Part shown: positions 26,001 through 41,415 of the stretch, piece by piece
Layout of the letters: every line of letters begins with the position of its first letter
Numbering within the stretch: position 1 is the first letter of the stretch
Source of the DNA: Malurus cyaneus samueli
Lineage: Eukaryota > Chordata > Aves > Passeriformes > Maluridae
Assembly (NCBI GenBank): GCA_009741485.1
Contig: CM019217.1
Location: 32,449,165-32,513,164, forward strand
DNA length: 64,000 nucleotides
Reading direction: 5' to 3'
Program-made: the position numbers and the translations under genes
Notes under the pieces: generated by a model
What the model was told of the DNA's origin: nothing
What the model saw: only the letters and a program-made list of their open reading frames with translations
The model's database searches: none

Positions 26001-29000
26001 AATCACTTGATTAGATATGTGCTTGTCTCCCTGTGAATGGTCAGTTTTTAAGTGCTGTATGTTTACCAAGGGATTCTACATGTAAAATTATATGGCTGGT
26101 TTGCAAACTCAGTTTATACTACTTGCTGCTCAGAATAAGTATGTTAGTGACCTAAGCACCACTTGCTGGTATACGCTCAGGGAAAGGGAAATTTCTCTTG
26201 TCTCTGAGGCATGGTGGAGCCCATAGTGTGTTTTGACATTACTGCTAATCCTAAGCAGCCTGGAGCCCATATCTTGAACAAAAGCAGTTATTTTATGCTC
26301 TTAATTTATGCTCTGTTGTCAAATAAATCTGTTTCACTCAGATGCTGCTGACCATTGCCAAGGTTATAGTTAATGACCATCACTTGATGTGTAATGTGGT
26401 AATTTCCTGCAAGTACCTAAGATGCTGCAAGGTCTACTTTACACGAGTAATTAAAAACTGTTCTTACATTAATCAGATTTTATTGCCTGGCTACTTTAGG
26501 AACACTTTGTTAAAACTGACAACCTTTTGACAGCTAATCTTTTTACTGGACATATCTGTTAGATGCCATTCAACTAACTTGTGTGAAGTCAGCCAGACAT
26601 TCCAGTCTTCCTGAGAGTCAGATACTTGGTGGTTATAATGACCAGTGATTTTTAAGCACTTTGCTGCAAACAGAACTTTCCCTGATACTGCAAAAACATT
26701 CTGGATAAGAACCATTTGGATAAGCTATTAAAACAGTAGCTCTTGGTGCGATTCAGCAAAATGGAAATGGAGACCAATTCTATTGCTTAGTAGATGAGTT
26801 AATTTAAACCTTGCATTATGCTCCTGATTTGACCTTCAGCATATCTGGGAGTATTTCACTGCATCAGTAACATTGAAATCCTTATGGCCTTCACTCAAAG
26901 AGCTGAATGTTTTTCAGAAAAACTTCTAAGACTGTTGAAAATCTAGTTAATTCTACTTTACTATGGGAAAAAGAACAAGTAAGCAAAACTCTAAGTTGGT
27001 TGTGCTTTCCCTTACTGAAAACCCATAAGAACTGATGGGAACTTTTCAACAGTAGTTTGTTACAGAGCTTCTCTTTTCTCAGAGCTGTCAGTCCTGTATC
27101 TAAGCAGTGAACATACAATATTTCTCATCTTCAAATTTGGTAAGTGCCTCAGGCCATGAAAAAAGCTGCATTTGTGGTAATGTGTAATAGGGCATGTAAA
27201 CAAAACAGTAGTAGCCCACATGAGGAGAAACACACTTCTTGACTCTTGCTGAGGAATGGCTGAGGCTATTGTATTTCACCTGATGTAGGAACTATAGCAC
27301 ATCAGACATAGTGTGGGTGATACATTGCACTTGATGTAACCCATGGCCATAGTAATAGAAGGCATTGTGTGATCTTTCTCAGATTTGCTCCAGAGTGTGA
27401 ACACTGGTAAAATCTAAATTACCTTGATTATCTAAGGTCTGAGAAACCAGTGCAATAAAGCAAGCAGTCTTGCATTTCTTTCCAGGCAGGGACATGTACT
27501 AGTGATCTGTTAATTTCCTGTAGAGTAGATGTTGGTCTGAGAGCAAGTATACTCTTGAATTTCTAATGTTGTGAATTTTTAGAGGTAAACCACTCATTAA
27601 CTTGTTCTGGATCGTGTTCACATTGTACGTTTCTGCTTACTGTCAAAGGAGTGGCAAGCACTGCATTACTCATAGTGTTTTGCTAAAACAAGTTAGACTT
27701 GTTTTAGTGTAAAATATTTTTTCCCTCTCTGTGCCTTTAACAGGCTAGCTGATTTCTATATACATGGGCAATACGACACTTTCTGTAGATAAACCTGTAT
27801 TTATGTAGCTTTATATGCAACAGGTGATGTCTGGTCCTCCAGGATACTTTGGAAACAGGAAAAGAAGCCAATGGTAGAGAAGAACCTATGACTATATATG
27901 AGCAGGTTTTAGCTGTGGATGATAGACTAGCTAAATCTGTGCCTGAATTCTCTAGCATTTGTCTTTATGAAAGAGCCAGAAATTGATTATGCTGATAGAG
28001 AGAAAATCTTACACAGTGTTTACTCAAAACCCTCTTTTTAACCAGCTGGGCTCTTCCTGATAAGAACTTGCTTGTAGGTGTCTGTCATCATAACAGGGCT
28101 AATTAACAACTGTGGCCCAATAGTAATTGCATAACTGAAACTTGATTGTTATAGCTTGGTATAAAATGAGATTATTAAATCAGTCACTCTAAAAAAGGCA
28201 GTGTTAAAACTGAACTATTAAATTCTTGTATTGACTTCCAATTGTAGTTTGTGTAAATGCTCACCAGCTGAAAAATGGTGATTTTAATTCTCAAGATAGT
28301 ATTGTCTTGACAGCATTTGACTAAATCAGGAGGAAACCTTTTTTTGCAAGATGGAGCTTTTAATTGGATTAGAGCTTCTGTTCTTATTTGGAACAGAATA
28401 TTTTGCTTATGAGAATGGTTGTTTAGGGTGTTAGTGACCATGCTTAAAATAATTTAGGGTTTGAAACCACATATTGAAGTGTGATTATGTTTTGTAATCT
28501 TAATTAGAAAAGTAGATCAGGATTGCTCCATTAATATTCTATCTAGAGAGTTCTGAGGCTGCATTTAGAAAGCCTGATGAAATTAATTATGCTATATACT
28601 GCACTAATAGAGTAAAATATTCTTCAAGAAAGTGTGTCTTGAGAATGCCCTTTGACAGTCCTTATTATTCTCATTTGTTCTGTGCTATCATAAGTAGCTG
28701 AAGAATAAGATTCTGCCTGACAGGTTTTTGGTAATGTAGGGACCTTGAAACAAGGTCCTGGAAAACCTTGCATAGCTCTCAAGTTATCTCAAGAACAATG
28801 TTCCTTCAAGCAATTACCATTCATTTATAACCAATAAGTGTGTCTAATCTTTGTAACTGATGTATTTTAGGGCGGTGAGCATGCTCGAAGGTCCTCTCTT
28901 CTTAAGAGTGATGAACTGTTGATGTACTATTATGATGATGTGCGAACAGCTTATGATGTTTTCCAAAGGGGTTTACAAGTATCAAGTAAGTCTAAAATTA

Positions 29001-32000
29001 AAGATAATATTTTAAATATGCCAAGAACTGCATATTTGAGCTCTTTTGAAATGCAGTGGGGGATTGGGGACCTGTCTGGCACTATGGTGAATGTATTGGA
29101 TGTGAGTTTTCTTGAAGACAAATTTAACCGATATCTTGTGAAATACAGTTGTGTGAATAAAGTTAGTGCTGTGTTCGTTTACCTAAACTAACCTTGTCGC
29201 CTCTGTCATCTCCCAGCCTTCTTCCCTGCACCCCTGAAAAAACCCCATTTGTCATCTGAAGGTGTCTGCTGAGACTCTAGAGGCTTAACATCAATAGTGA
29301 TGTCAGGACAGAAGAGTTGAGGTTAATTTCTGAGTAACTTTTATCTCTTTTAGATAACGGTCCATGCCTAGGAGTTAGAAAACCAAACCAGCCATATGAA
29401 TGGATCTCCTATAAGGAGGTAAGTAGTCTTTCTAACTTGGTGCTAGACTTGCTTTTGCTTGCTGAGATCATTGATACAACATCCAGTAATGTGATATAGC
29501 AAATCTGAATTATTTATAGATGTTTTAAAGTAGTAGCAGAATATTGCAGAAAGGTTCTAGTTCCTATTACTGTGTCTTAGAGGAACTGCCTTGAATAAAT
29601 ACACGGGAGAGAAAAAAAGAGCATCTCCTTTGTTTGCTTCATTAACCCAAAAAAAATTCTTACATGAAATTTATCTTGGCAGCCCTTATCTCAATGCTGA
29701 ATTGTTTAGAACTTGGACACTACCTTAGAAGAGCTGCAGCTTTGAAGTAGTGCTCAGGGGCTCAGACTGCTACTACTTTAGGTGCTTGCTTGCAAGAGGC
29801 TCACTTTACACTAGAAGTTCTACCTTCAGGTGCTGTTTGGGGTTCCTGACAATTTGTCTCTATAGTGCTGAATGATGTTTGTATAGGGTACTAACAGTTC
29901 TGCTTCTAACTAGCAGCATGTTGCTTATCGATCCCTGAAAATATCTGTATGCAAATGTCCCTGAACAGCTGTGCATTCTTAGGTTGTTCCTGATTTAATC
30001 AGTTGGTCTTCAAATTTGCATAAACCTTGCCTGTTGCATACTGTTAAGGTCATTAAAACACCTGTGTGTAGCAGACCTCACTTTTTTCCGAAGGTGACCT
30101 TACTGGGAATTTGTTAGGCACAGCTCTTCTATTAAAATGCTGCTGTTAAGGTCATGTGACTAACACGGTTTCAAGACACGTGCTATATAGAAAATTTAGA
30201 AAATTTCCATCCCAAGCTTTGTTTATAGAAATGACTGGGTTTTGCCTCCTTGTTCTCCTGCTTTTTGAAGGGAGAAATTCTATTCCCATAGGCACTGAAT
30301 GAAGTAGAAGGATGGCGTACGTAGCACTTGTGATTAAGCAGAAAAATGTTTAGTTGTTCCAGGGTCACTTCTTGGGTTTAACACAGATACACAGAAAAGG
30401 CTGTTTTTCTGTATGTGTGCTGAACTTTTAAACTTACATGTGACACTTTCAAGTCTGACGGGATCAAGTGTTTCTTCTGCTGCATATTGAGTGCAAGTGT
30501 AGTAGCTACAATCAGTGCAATGTAATGCCCTGCAGTGTTTAGGTTATCAAAGTCACAGAGGACATCCAAAACAGCCTAGAAAATTTCTCTCTGATTCATA
30601 CCAATTAATAATTGCTGAGGAGAGCAATTATTGTATTTACGAGTTTGCTCTTATTTTGTCTGTCCTCCCTCTTTTTTTTCCCCCTCCAGGTTTCAGACAG
30701 AGCTGAATATGTGGGCTCTGCATTACTTCACCGAGGCTTCAAACCATCTCACATCCAGTATATTGGAATCTTTTCACAAAACAGACCTGAGGTAATTTAA
30801 CTGCTATTTTGTGTATTTGGGGTCTGGCTGTTATTAAAATGGCCCACTCCTTTATCTCTTGGCAGTGTAGCTCCCTACTGAGAGCCCATCTGGTGTCAGG
30901 GAAAGCATAAATAAAGGCTGATATTGTAGACACATTAGCCATAGACATGGCATCGTTTAGCTAAGAACCAAAAGTGGTAGTTGACGCAATGATTAGTGTC
31001 TTACATTGTTGTGTTTTGCTTTGGTTTTTCTGTTTTTTGCCCCAGTGCCAAATGCAGAAGACTGGAGAGCAGAAAAAGAATCGGGGAATTCAGAAGAATT
31101 TAACTAGTTATCTTCTACTTCCAGGTTATAAAGGTGGCTTGCTTAATGGGAAGCAAACATAGTTCTTACTGAATGTACACACTACTTGGTTTCTCTTAAA
31201 AAGTAACATTGGAGAATCAAGATAGTTGAAAGTGACAGGAAGTCACAAGGAAGTGTTTAAACCTTTAAAACACAAAGGAACACTTAGTGATTAAATATTT
31301 GGAGAAAAATATGGTTTAAGGTGATAATGCTGTTCTGCCAAAGGCCCTGAACATAAAGATTCTGGAAGGAAAAACTACTGCCGAAGGCAAAAGTTGGAAA
31401 TTAATTTAATAAAAATGGATAGAAAGACTCAAAGTGACATAATGGGGATATTCAGGTTGATAGTGTCTATCCTCTTTAACCCGAAAGAGGTTCTAGATTG
31501 CCTTTTCTGAGAATATTACTTAATATTCAGTAAATACATATTCTCGAGACATAATAAATAAGTTTTTTAGTAGGACTAAATTTCTCTAACCTAGGTTTGT
31601 GTTTAGTAGATTGAGCTAGTACTTGCTGCACTAAGGCAGGCTCCATCTAAACCTATATTAAGACAGGGGACTGGTTTCTTACCCACTCAAAAGTGTGCTG
31701 TCCCTCCTGATTCACCACTCCCATTTGTGTTTGCTATTATCAAAGGACATCTACAGTTCTGACAGGGTTAGAAGTTCTATCAGTGTCTGTCTCATGTTGT
31801 CACTAAAATGCTAGTGGTGTGACAAAGTGACATTGGCTTCCATCTTCCTCTCTTAGTCTACAAGAAAACATCAAGCTCTTGGGTTTTCCTGCTGGAATTC
31901 TACTTGTAAAAGCTGTAGATTTATTTCTGTAATAAAAGAAGCTGGAATATATCCCACTAGGAAGCTGTTAAATAAGATGGAGTGACAGACTCCACAGTTC

Positions 32001-35000
32001 AGTTTCCTGTGCATATAACATGATGAATTGGAAGTAAAAAAAGGTAGACAGATGTTTTTGTTGTGCCAGTTTGAATTGTTTCTCTATAGATCTTTGGGTG
32101 CAAAGTCTCTGCTGGGTTAGTGAATTTTCTGTAGGAGAGCATGGAAGTTTTGCTCTTGGATCATGGAGATAAAATGTGTAAGTTGCATTGGTTTGAGAGG
32201 GGTCAGGAGTGAGCTGAAAAGACTTGTGTAAGCTAGCAGTTTTAAATCTGGGATTTTCCCTGATCAAAACTACTGGATGGGTGTTGGGACATCCCAAAAA
32301 TAATCATTAATCCAGACAGGAGAATATGTGCAGTTGTTTTTGTGTGAAATTATTCACAGTTATTATTTCAGGGAACAACTGCTGGGGATATCCCCTAATG
32401 GGGAAAGTTTCAGCATTTTACTTGCTTTAAATATTCACTGAATAAAACGAAGTTGGATTTGTAAATAAAAGTAGTACTTTCTCTTTTGAGTTCCTGGAAA
32501 ACAGTCATCTTCTCTGGAAGTGAGGAAGTTTTGTTTTGGATTGAGCAAAAAAACAGTGAAATACAGTTTCCACTATCAGATCAGAGCCATGTCAGAAAAG
32601 AAACAGTCTGACTGTTGGCTATAGTCAGTACTGGTTGCTTGCTTGGGCTTTGAGAAAACTCAAGTGGCAGGGTATGATATCTATGTTTGCTCTTACTTTT
32701 TTCCATTTTGCTTCTAAAATTATCTTGTTAGCCCAGAAAACAAAGATACTGGTCATTGAGAGGGATAATGCACAGGAGTTGTTGGAAGCTGCAACAGGAA
32801 GCTTTTATCCCTGTGTGCAGCTTCGGAAGTCTTGCTGTAGTGGACCCTTACCCTATTAAAATAAGCTTTAAATTTCTGGCTGCTGAACAGCAGTACAACT
32901 GCCCCTTTGTTGAATGTATTGGAGGATGCTGTTTAGGAAGAGCTACTCAGTTGATCCTTTCATGGCTATTATAAATGTGTAAAATGTGCCTGCTTAGAGT
33001 TACCTGTATGTGTAATGTCTTCATGAAAGTCTAGTTACCTGTTAGCTGGCCTTCTACTAGTTTTATAGGAAGTCTTTTTGGACAAAAGGTGTACAATTTG
33101 CCCATTGCATGAATGCTGTTAGAAAAATTTCCTGAAACAATCTGAGGCTGTCTCAATCAATAGAGTATTTTGGGAAACTAGCCCCTAATAAACAGTTTGT
33201 AAAACTGAGATTTGGCTACTGTAATATAGTCTCTATATTAGGTATTTTACTGAATAATCAGTTGAATCATTTTTTAAATTTGGCATTGTACGGGAATGAG
33301 GTAGCTGACTAGTTCTGCAAAAACATTGGGAAGTACGATAGTTTGGGGGAGGGGAAAGGAAGCAAACACTGTTATTAGTGCAATCCTTGTTGAATTGGTA
33401 ATTGTGGTAACTTTTCAAGATGCATGCTGTTTTGTTCCTGTCATTGGGACTGACTAAAGGTACTAAGAGTTTTTGTTACCCTGCGATGGGAAAATCAGAA
33501 ATTTTCTAGTTCCACTGGCCTCTTCCTGTGTCTGGAGGCTCCTGTCTGAAGAGTTGCATGTTATTATGTATTTAGATTACAAACTATACCCAATGGTTAC
33601 TATTGATAACTAAAAGAATAAAGAATTGCATTACTGTCTTACCTTGATGGTACTTTAGATGAAAATAGGCTGGCTCTAAAGCATTGCCAGCTCACATAAC
33701 ACATAATAAGGCAGCAATATTCATTATGTTTATCGAGTGTTGTGCTTGCTAACAGGTAAATCCTTTTTATTGCAGCTTGCCAGGACATAATTGCATTTTT
33801 TATAGAAGTCTTCATACTAGATTCCTATAAAGAAAAATGGTTAGTGTTGAGATATAGTGAGAAACTTTCTGGGGCTGGCTCTCCAAAGGATTTTTACTTT
33901 AATTGCATATGTTGCATGTCTGACTATCAAATGATGTGCACATAATGTAGGAGTAAGAATACTGTGTGCATATAAATTTTACATGTGTGAAGATGTGATT
34001 TCTTTGATTTATGGTAACATAGAATATTGAAAGCTTTGTCTCCCTCAATAACCTAAAACCAACAAAAAATACTGTACTCTTGCTCAATGTCTTTCTGTTA
34101 GTAGGTAAATTAAGGAGACAGTTAACATTAATGGCTTTTTTTCAGAGGTACTTAATAGTACCTTCAGGGATGAAGTCAAATTTTATTGGATTGGATACTT
34201 TCCTGTAGCTCCTTATTATTTAAGGGTTTCTTCCTCCTCTCACAGATAAAAATTGAGTAGGTGTGTAAAGTGAAAAAATTATACAAACTGCCCCTTACTT
34301 TCTAAAAAGACTTGTCCATGTGAGTGGTGTCATATTAGGTTCCTCGCTAGGATTTAAATATAAATCTTTCTTGAAATCAGACTTTCTTGGAAGTCTGTTG
34401 CAATAAGCAAAACCATAGTGACTTTCATCTCTTCTCTTTGTGCAGTGGGTCATCATTGAACAGGCATGCTATGCATACTCCATGGTGGTGGTACCACTCT
34501 ATGATACACTGGGAGCTGAAGCTATTACATACATTGTGAACAAAGGTAAGACACTTTCAGCAGTTCAGCAACTGAATATATGATGACAGAGCTGACTGAG
34601 GGCAGAACTGTAGCTTTATTCAGAAAAGTCTTTCATTGTGACATACTGAAGTATGTATGGATCTAATCTAAACTCAGTTTGTCATGTTGATAATACAGTT
34701 CTTTTTCATCAGCTGACTTGTCATTGGTTTTCTGTGACAAACCTGACAAGGCCAAACTACTGCTAACCAGTGTGGAAAAGGGAGAAACTCCAATACTCAA
34801 CACCATTGTTATCATGGAATCTTTTGGTGTGGATCTTATAGAACGTGGCAAAAAGTGTGGTGTGGAAGTCTTCAGCATGAGAGAAATAGAGGTAGGAATG
34901 CTTAACCTGTTTAACTGCTTTCATCCCATTTACTTGTGGTGGATTAGTTTCAAAATACTTAACTAGCACTTGAAGGTCACACAAAAATAAACAACTTGCT

Positions 35001-38000
35001 ATTAGTATTTCACAATGCAGAAAGTATAAAAGTGGATATGCCATGATGACAGAATGAAAGCTTATGAGCATAGTCCAAGACTGAACACTAGATCCAAGTG
35101 TTAAGGCTTGCCCATGTGAAACGTAACATGATAATTATATACTGTGACTAGTATTTCAGAAATCCTTATTTCAAGAAGAGCCTGTGTAAGCTTTGGTTTT
35201 GTGAAAGATGGCATTTTTCCTGTACACCAAATCTACAAGATGTATTCTGGGGAAGAAGGAAAACGTCAGTGAGCTTTTTACAGGATAAGGGTATGGTGAT
35301 GAGGGGAATGAGACTTCCAGGTTTTGGAAGTAGAAACCATTTTGATTAATCACCTAATGTCCTAGTTGTGGTTTTGCTTGTAGTTTATTTTGTCTGCATA
35401 GATCTCTTATGCAAGTTTATTTCATAACTTCCCTCCTTTGGAGAACCCTTTCCCAGGATCAAATTGCATCTTTACTGTGTGATTAGGAAACTGGGTTTAG
35501 CCTGGTTTCAGCTGCAGTTCTGATGAAGGCTTGGCTTTTAATATCGCTAAATAAGTATGCTTGTCTTGTGCAGGTGTCAGTAGCTGGTGTGAAATGCCTC
35601 ATTGCACTGAACTTGTTTTTGTAGCAGTTAAGACAGCTATGTTAATAGGGCCACCTTCTGGTAAAGATAAAGTCAGCATGTTTCTTTCAAAAGAAGATTG
35701 ACTATATTGTAGTTACGTGGCCTCAGTAAGAATGCTGAGTTAAAATGGGCTAGAGTTAACCGACTTACAGTTCAAAAAGGGTTGGGTTAAACTTGGGAAA
35801 AGAGTGGCCCAACTCTAAGTTGATAAACAAAAATCACCTTCTTTCCTTGAATTGAACTGCAGTTTTTGACAGAGGAAGATGCTTTGCACTGAATCTTCTA
35901 GCTATGGGAAAACAAAACTGGGAGTGAATGTTGTCTTTACATTAGAAATTTATATGTTTAAGTAGTGACTTTCAGTGGTACTTTGTAGCTCTTACAGCAA
36001 TAATGCAAACATCAGGAGTTGTTAAGTGATACGTGCTCCAAAAGGCTTTTGTTTAAATCTCTGAGGATAAGGTAGAGGCAAACTTAAGCAATTCTAGTAC
36101 TGCTTCAGTGAACAGGAATAAGCTTTGTAACTTTTTTTAAGGGGGTAGAGACTTTTAGTGAATCCTGAAAGGTTTGAATTGTATAGGAGCTTAGATTAGA
36201 GCAGAATGACTGTTTCTAACTTTCTAACTGTTCTGTGTTTCTGGTTTGAGCTTATTGTTCAGCTGTGCTTGGGTTATGTGAGCAGTTCTTCCATATATCC
36301 CCTAGCAGCCATCAGCTTAGTTTCTCATGCCCACTATCTGTATGTGTCATGTGGTTACTTATAGTTGAGTAACTGTGAATAAATGTCTCTTTCATAAGAA
36401 GAGATGTGGAGTCTCGTGTTAAGAGATCAAAAGAAGTGTCTGGAAATCTTAGCTGTATGTTCTGTAAATACCAGATTTTACTCAAAGCAGGTTCTAGGGA
36501 GGTACTGAGCTTATGGTGGCACTTGAAATGCAAGTGCTCTTTTGAGCAGACAATTGTGTTGCCATAGTGGTAAATCTTTGCATAATGCACCCTTTCAAAA
36601 AGGCAAGCCTACAGGTATGGGAATGTTAAGTGTTTCCAGACATTCCTTTTGTCTTAAACCTCCTTGGGTAAACCTAATAGGTACATGATACAGAAGAAGT
36701 CTAGGGCTCATAAAGGAATGCATGTGCTATTACTTCGTATTTGGAATGTAAAGGCAGTGGTGAAGTTGATATGTCTGCCCTCAAAGGGCACTTAACAGAA
36801 GGTGCTCTTTAACTTGCATTAAGTCCTTAAGCTAGTATAGTATCTAGTCTTAAATAGGCATGACAATAGTAAGTCTTGGTTTAAAACTTTAAAGCTCATA
36901 GATCCTGAACATTGGCTCTTTAAATATTTCTTCTTATTCATTATATTCTTTATGGTAAAAGGACTGTTTTGGTAGCCTTTCCCTTCTGCTTAAAGAGCCC
37001 TAACATTAGTGGTCAGGTCTGAGTAACTAAGGAGGGAGAAGGGTTCTGGGTCCTTTCTCCCGTGTAAAAGTACAAACCAGCAATGAAACTTAAATCTTCC
37101 TTGTCATAAGCAGTGGTGGTGTGAAGTGCTTGCTCAGATGAATCTTGCTTCATTTATTCAGTAATTGTTAGTGGCACATCTTCTGTATGAGCTATCGGAT
37201 TGATTGTCTGTTGTCTTGTCATAGCACTGCTTAACCCTGAGCTTCCCTAGTGAGTCACTTCTGGTTTATTAACTGGAGGAAAAAGCCCCAAGAATTTTAG
37301 ATAATTTATCACTTTTGTATTTGTAGAACATGGTTATATACACAGTTATTCTGTATATTTTTAAATGTCCTTTAAAGCCTTCATTACTCTTACAATAACC
37401 ACGGCATCACAGAATGGTTTGGGTTGGAAGGAATCTTAAAGATCATCTAGTTTCCCTCCTCCAACCACAGGCAGAGATGCCACCCATTAGCACTGGGTTG
37501 CTAAACTAGTTAAAATGTCGTAACAGTCTAAATGATGAAGTATTATGGTGTTTAGTAGTGTTTGATACATTTAAAGCAAGAAAGCTACATGCCTATGTCT
37601 AAACTCTCTCTTTTTCTGTAGGAGCTAGGAAGAACACACAGGCAAAAACCTATGGTAAGTATGAAATTGGTTCAAGTGACAACCTGAAGCTGGTTAGCAT
37701 TCATTAGATCAAACTAGCAAATCTCCCAATATCCCACAGTACAAAAGTAACACTAGTATCCTGATGTTCTGTTCAGGAAAATATTTTTTCTTGTGATCTT
37801 AACCATACTGATAATTTCTTAACTCTTGTAGCCTCCAAAGCCAGAAGACCTAGCAGTCATCTGTTTCACCAGTGGAACAACAGGTACATCTCATTACTTC
37901 ATGTAGAATTTATTATTCTATATGTGCAAAATTAATTCTGAAGCCCTCCTACTTTTTTTTCCCCAAGATGTCCCCCTGCTTCTGCACTTTTTTGGCAAGT

Positions 38001-41000
38001 AGTAGCTGGGGTAGTGTTACGGAAAGGTTCCCTTTGATTCTTTGAATTTTTTTTCCCATTTATCAATACAAAGTTGTAGTAGGGGGGAGTGATGGTGGTG
38101 TTACATTAAGTACTGAACCTGTGTTTACATAAGGGCCCGGCATAAGATGATAAATTCTTCCATGTCTTTTTTTTTTGTACTGTATTAGCAGAATTGTTCC
38201 ACAGCTGTAAGCAACCCTGCTGTAAGACCAAAACACACTGTCTAGATGTCACTCACTTGACATTCGTGAGTTAATACTCAACACTGATGTGGAACTTACA
38301 GAAATAGAGCAAAAAGATACATTTTTAAAACAGATGTGAGAACACCACCTTCTGCAGAGCTGAGCCAGCAGAGCCCTCTGGGTTCTGAACCCTCCATGAG
38401 TTCACCACAGCATGACAAAACCCTCTGAGCATTGCAGCCAGGTGGGAAGGGCACACCAGGATGCTGAGCAACAGAAATGTCCTCAACACAGAGACAAGAA
38501 CAACATCCACTGAGGTGGGAGACACCAGCACAGCAGCTGGGATCCTGTACACACAAACAACACAAATTAATCTGGGTTTGATAGCTGCATCTTCACAGAA
38601 GAGTTGGATTTTGAATGAGAAACTTATCCAAAACCATGATGATTTCTCAAGGCATTGGGCTCCTTAAAAAATTTGAAGACTTCATTCCAAACTTACTACT
38701 TAACTGCTGCCAGCTATTCTTGACAGGGTTTTGTTTAATTGATATACAAAGAAATGTGTTCATATCAGAGAATGCTATCATATCAATTTTGCCACTGCTA
38801 GCTTAACTTCAAGGATCTAAATTTGCATTGTTGAATCCTGATGTCCTTCTTCCTTAGGAAACCCTAAAGGAGCTATGATCACTCATCAAAACATAGTCAG
38901 CAATGCTTCAGCTTTTGTGAAAACTACAGAGGTAAACTGCAATATATTAACACTGGGGACTTGCAGGGAAGGAAATAATCTCATGAGTTAAACAAATGTT
39001 GGCATTTCTAACTTTGGTCTTAAGTTTTAGTCAGATTCAAGTGAAAATGTAGCTTGACAGCACTCTGTGCCCACTAGTGAGAAGTCAATGTCAGGGTCAA
39101 GAAACTGACAGAGTTGCAATCTATCCTGAAGTATGCAGTGTTACAAAAATCCTGATGTGAATGTACATTACATTCTGCTGTAGGCTTACAGCGTTTCTCA
39201 CTAGTGCAGGGAGAATTGTTTTTAAATTAAGCAACTGGTCTCACCATTAGCTCATGTAAGGCTTTTTTGATATCACCTTAGGGTAAATTGCATAAACAAA
39301 CTTTCTAATCCAAAATGTAAGTGTATTTTTTCAAACTAATAGTATTTCAACCATTTTGACCCCCTGCCCTCTCAATATATGTAATGGAACTTTCTGTGGT
39401 TTCTATCAAAATTTATTTCTCTTCAGAATCCTATGAATGATGAATTGTAATAATCTGGTCAGTGTACTAAACTCTAAAAGATCATTGCTTCTGCTGTGAC
39501 TTTACTCATGCTAGAAAGTCATTGTTGTAATCTTTTTAATGAAAAAAAACCAATGCAGCTTCATTACAAACAAAACTAAAGCAGGAACTGTGCTCTGGAT
39601 TTTAGATGCTAGATTTCACTGTTGTATTTAACTCAGGCAAAATAGAGAATTAATGAGAATTTTGTTAACACTTCCAGAAAACATTTATGCCTTCCTCTGA
39701 TGATGTTCTGATATCCTTCCTGCCCCTGGCTCATATGTTTGAGAGAATTGTTGAGGTAAGCATCTATTTGTTGCACTAAATTGAGAACCTCACTTTTCTT
39801 ACAGATTGTATCCACATGATATGTGCTTTTTCTTCTTTGCTCTTGCAGATGTGTATGAAAGCTTGAAATAAGGTTCAGGAAAGCAGTGTTCCATAAACGG
39901 TATCTAGTGAGCACTGGACCATTGGTTTTCATGGCAGAATATAAACATTAACCTTAGAGCTGGGGTTAGTAAGGAACTGCTTTGCTGGAACACGAGACAA
40001 TTCCTTAGCACATGTACACTGCCTAGAAATTCCCTCCCCACTAATTATAATCAGTGCATTATTAAAAATCCATACCAGTCTTTGGTTTGCAAGCTTCAAA
40101 AATTTGTTTTATAATGAGGCATCCAATTTGCTTGCACAAAATTTTAAGTTGGTTAAACTTATCATTGCTTCCAAGAAATTTCAGTAAAGAGGCAGAGATT
40201 TAGTTTCAGTTGAATTCTCTTCCAGGAAATGAAAGTGGTTGTTAATACCATTTTAATGACAAAACTTTGAAGTTCTCTTGGATCATTTGTTTAACCATAT
40301 AGCAAAATTAGGGGCTTAGTTTTTGAGAATGCGAGGGTCAAGGTTGTCTTAATACTGGCAGTCTTAAGGACCTCTGGGCCCATAGTTGGATGCTATGCAT
40401 TATTGAATGGATGCAATTCCCTTGAACTTCCTATATATTGCAGAGACACAGGTATTAATTACTGCACTTATTGTAGTTCAATTAATACCTCTTATTTAGG
40501 TGATATTGCAAGTATGTATGTTGAAGGTGCATATAGGGAAATAAAAATGCAAGCATGAAAAGGCACACGAAGCCAGAAATTGTCCTATGATTTCTGTTAG
40601 GAATCCTGAGTTCTCTACTGAAAGTGTGTACATATAAAAAGGTATATACATAAGGTTTATACATATAAAAAGGTATATATTCTTATGTGTGTCGTGTATA
40701 TATATATGTGTGTGTGTGTGTGTATATCTGTATATGTTTAAAAAACTGGGAATAGGATGTAACTGTGGTGTACAGGGCCCCCATGGCTTTTAGCACTTTT
40801 TCTCCTGGTAACCTTGATATCAGTTATACTTCAGCGTCTGTTTTACTCCACTGTCTTGCACTAGAACATACAAACTCTCTAGGTAATACCTCTTCCCTTG
40901 ATTATGCGATAGAAGTAGGATGGGAACTTGCATTTTAAAGCGTAGAAAGAAAATGTTTGGATTGCAGTACTCCTCTGCTGTTTGAGGCCTGTACAAGATC

Positions 41001-41382
41001 GGAGGTATATTTACATAAGCAAATTAAGCAAGAACATCTTAGGTAGAAAGGAGAAAAGATTTCTCGGTGTTTGGGGTGGTTAGGAACACAGGCTCTCTAA
41101 GAAGTAGAGTTTAGAGTCCTGTTGTAAAGTTGATCTTTCCTTGGTTTTGGAATCATGTGGAAGTTAGAGGCTCAGTGAACTTGACAATTATGTTCCCACC
41201 TAGTAAAGGCAGTAAAGCTACTGCTGTGTCCATACGGACTGATATATTTTCTACTTTTAACAGATGGTGGCAAAACACAGGTAGAGGGGGGGAAGCGACA
41301 CTAGTTATCTCATTCAGAAAATAAGAGGATGGATAGTAGGAAATGGAGTAGTTCTTACAGAGGATGCAAAAGAAAAAAAAAA

Positions 41383-41415
<33 letters not shown>

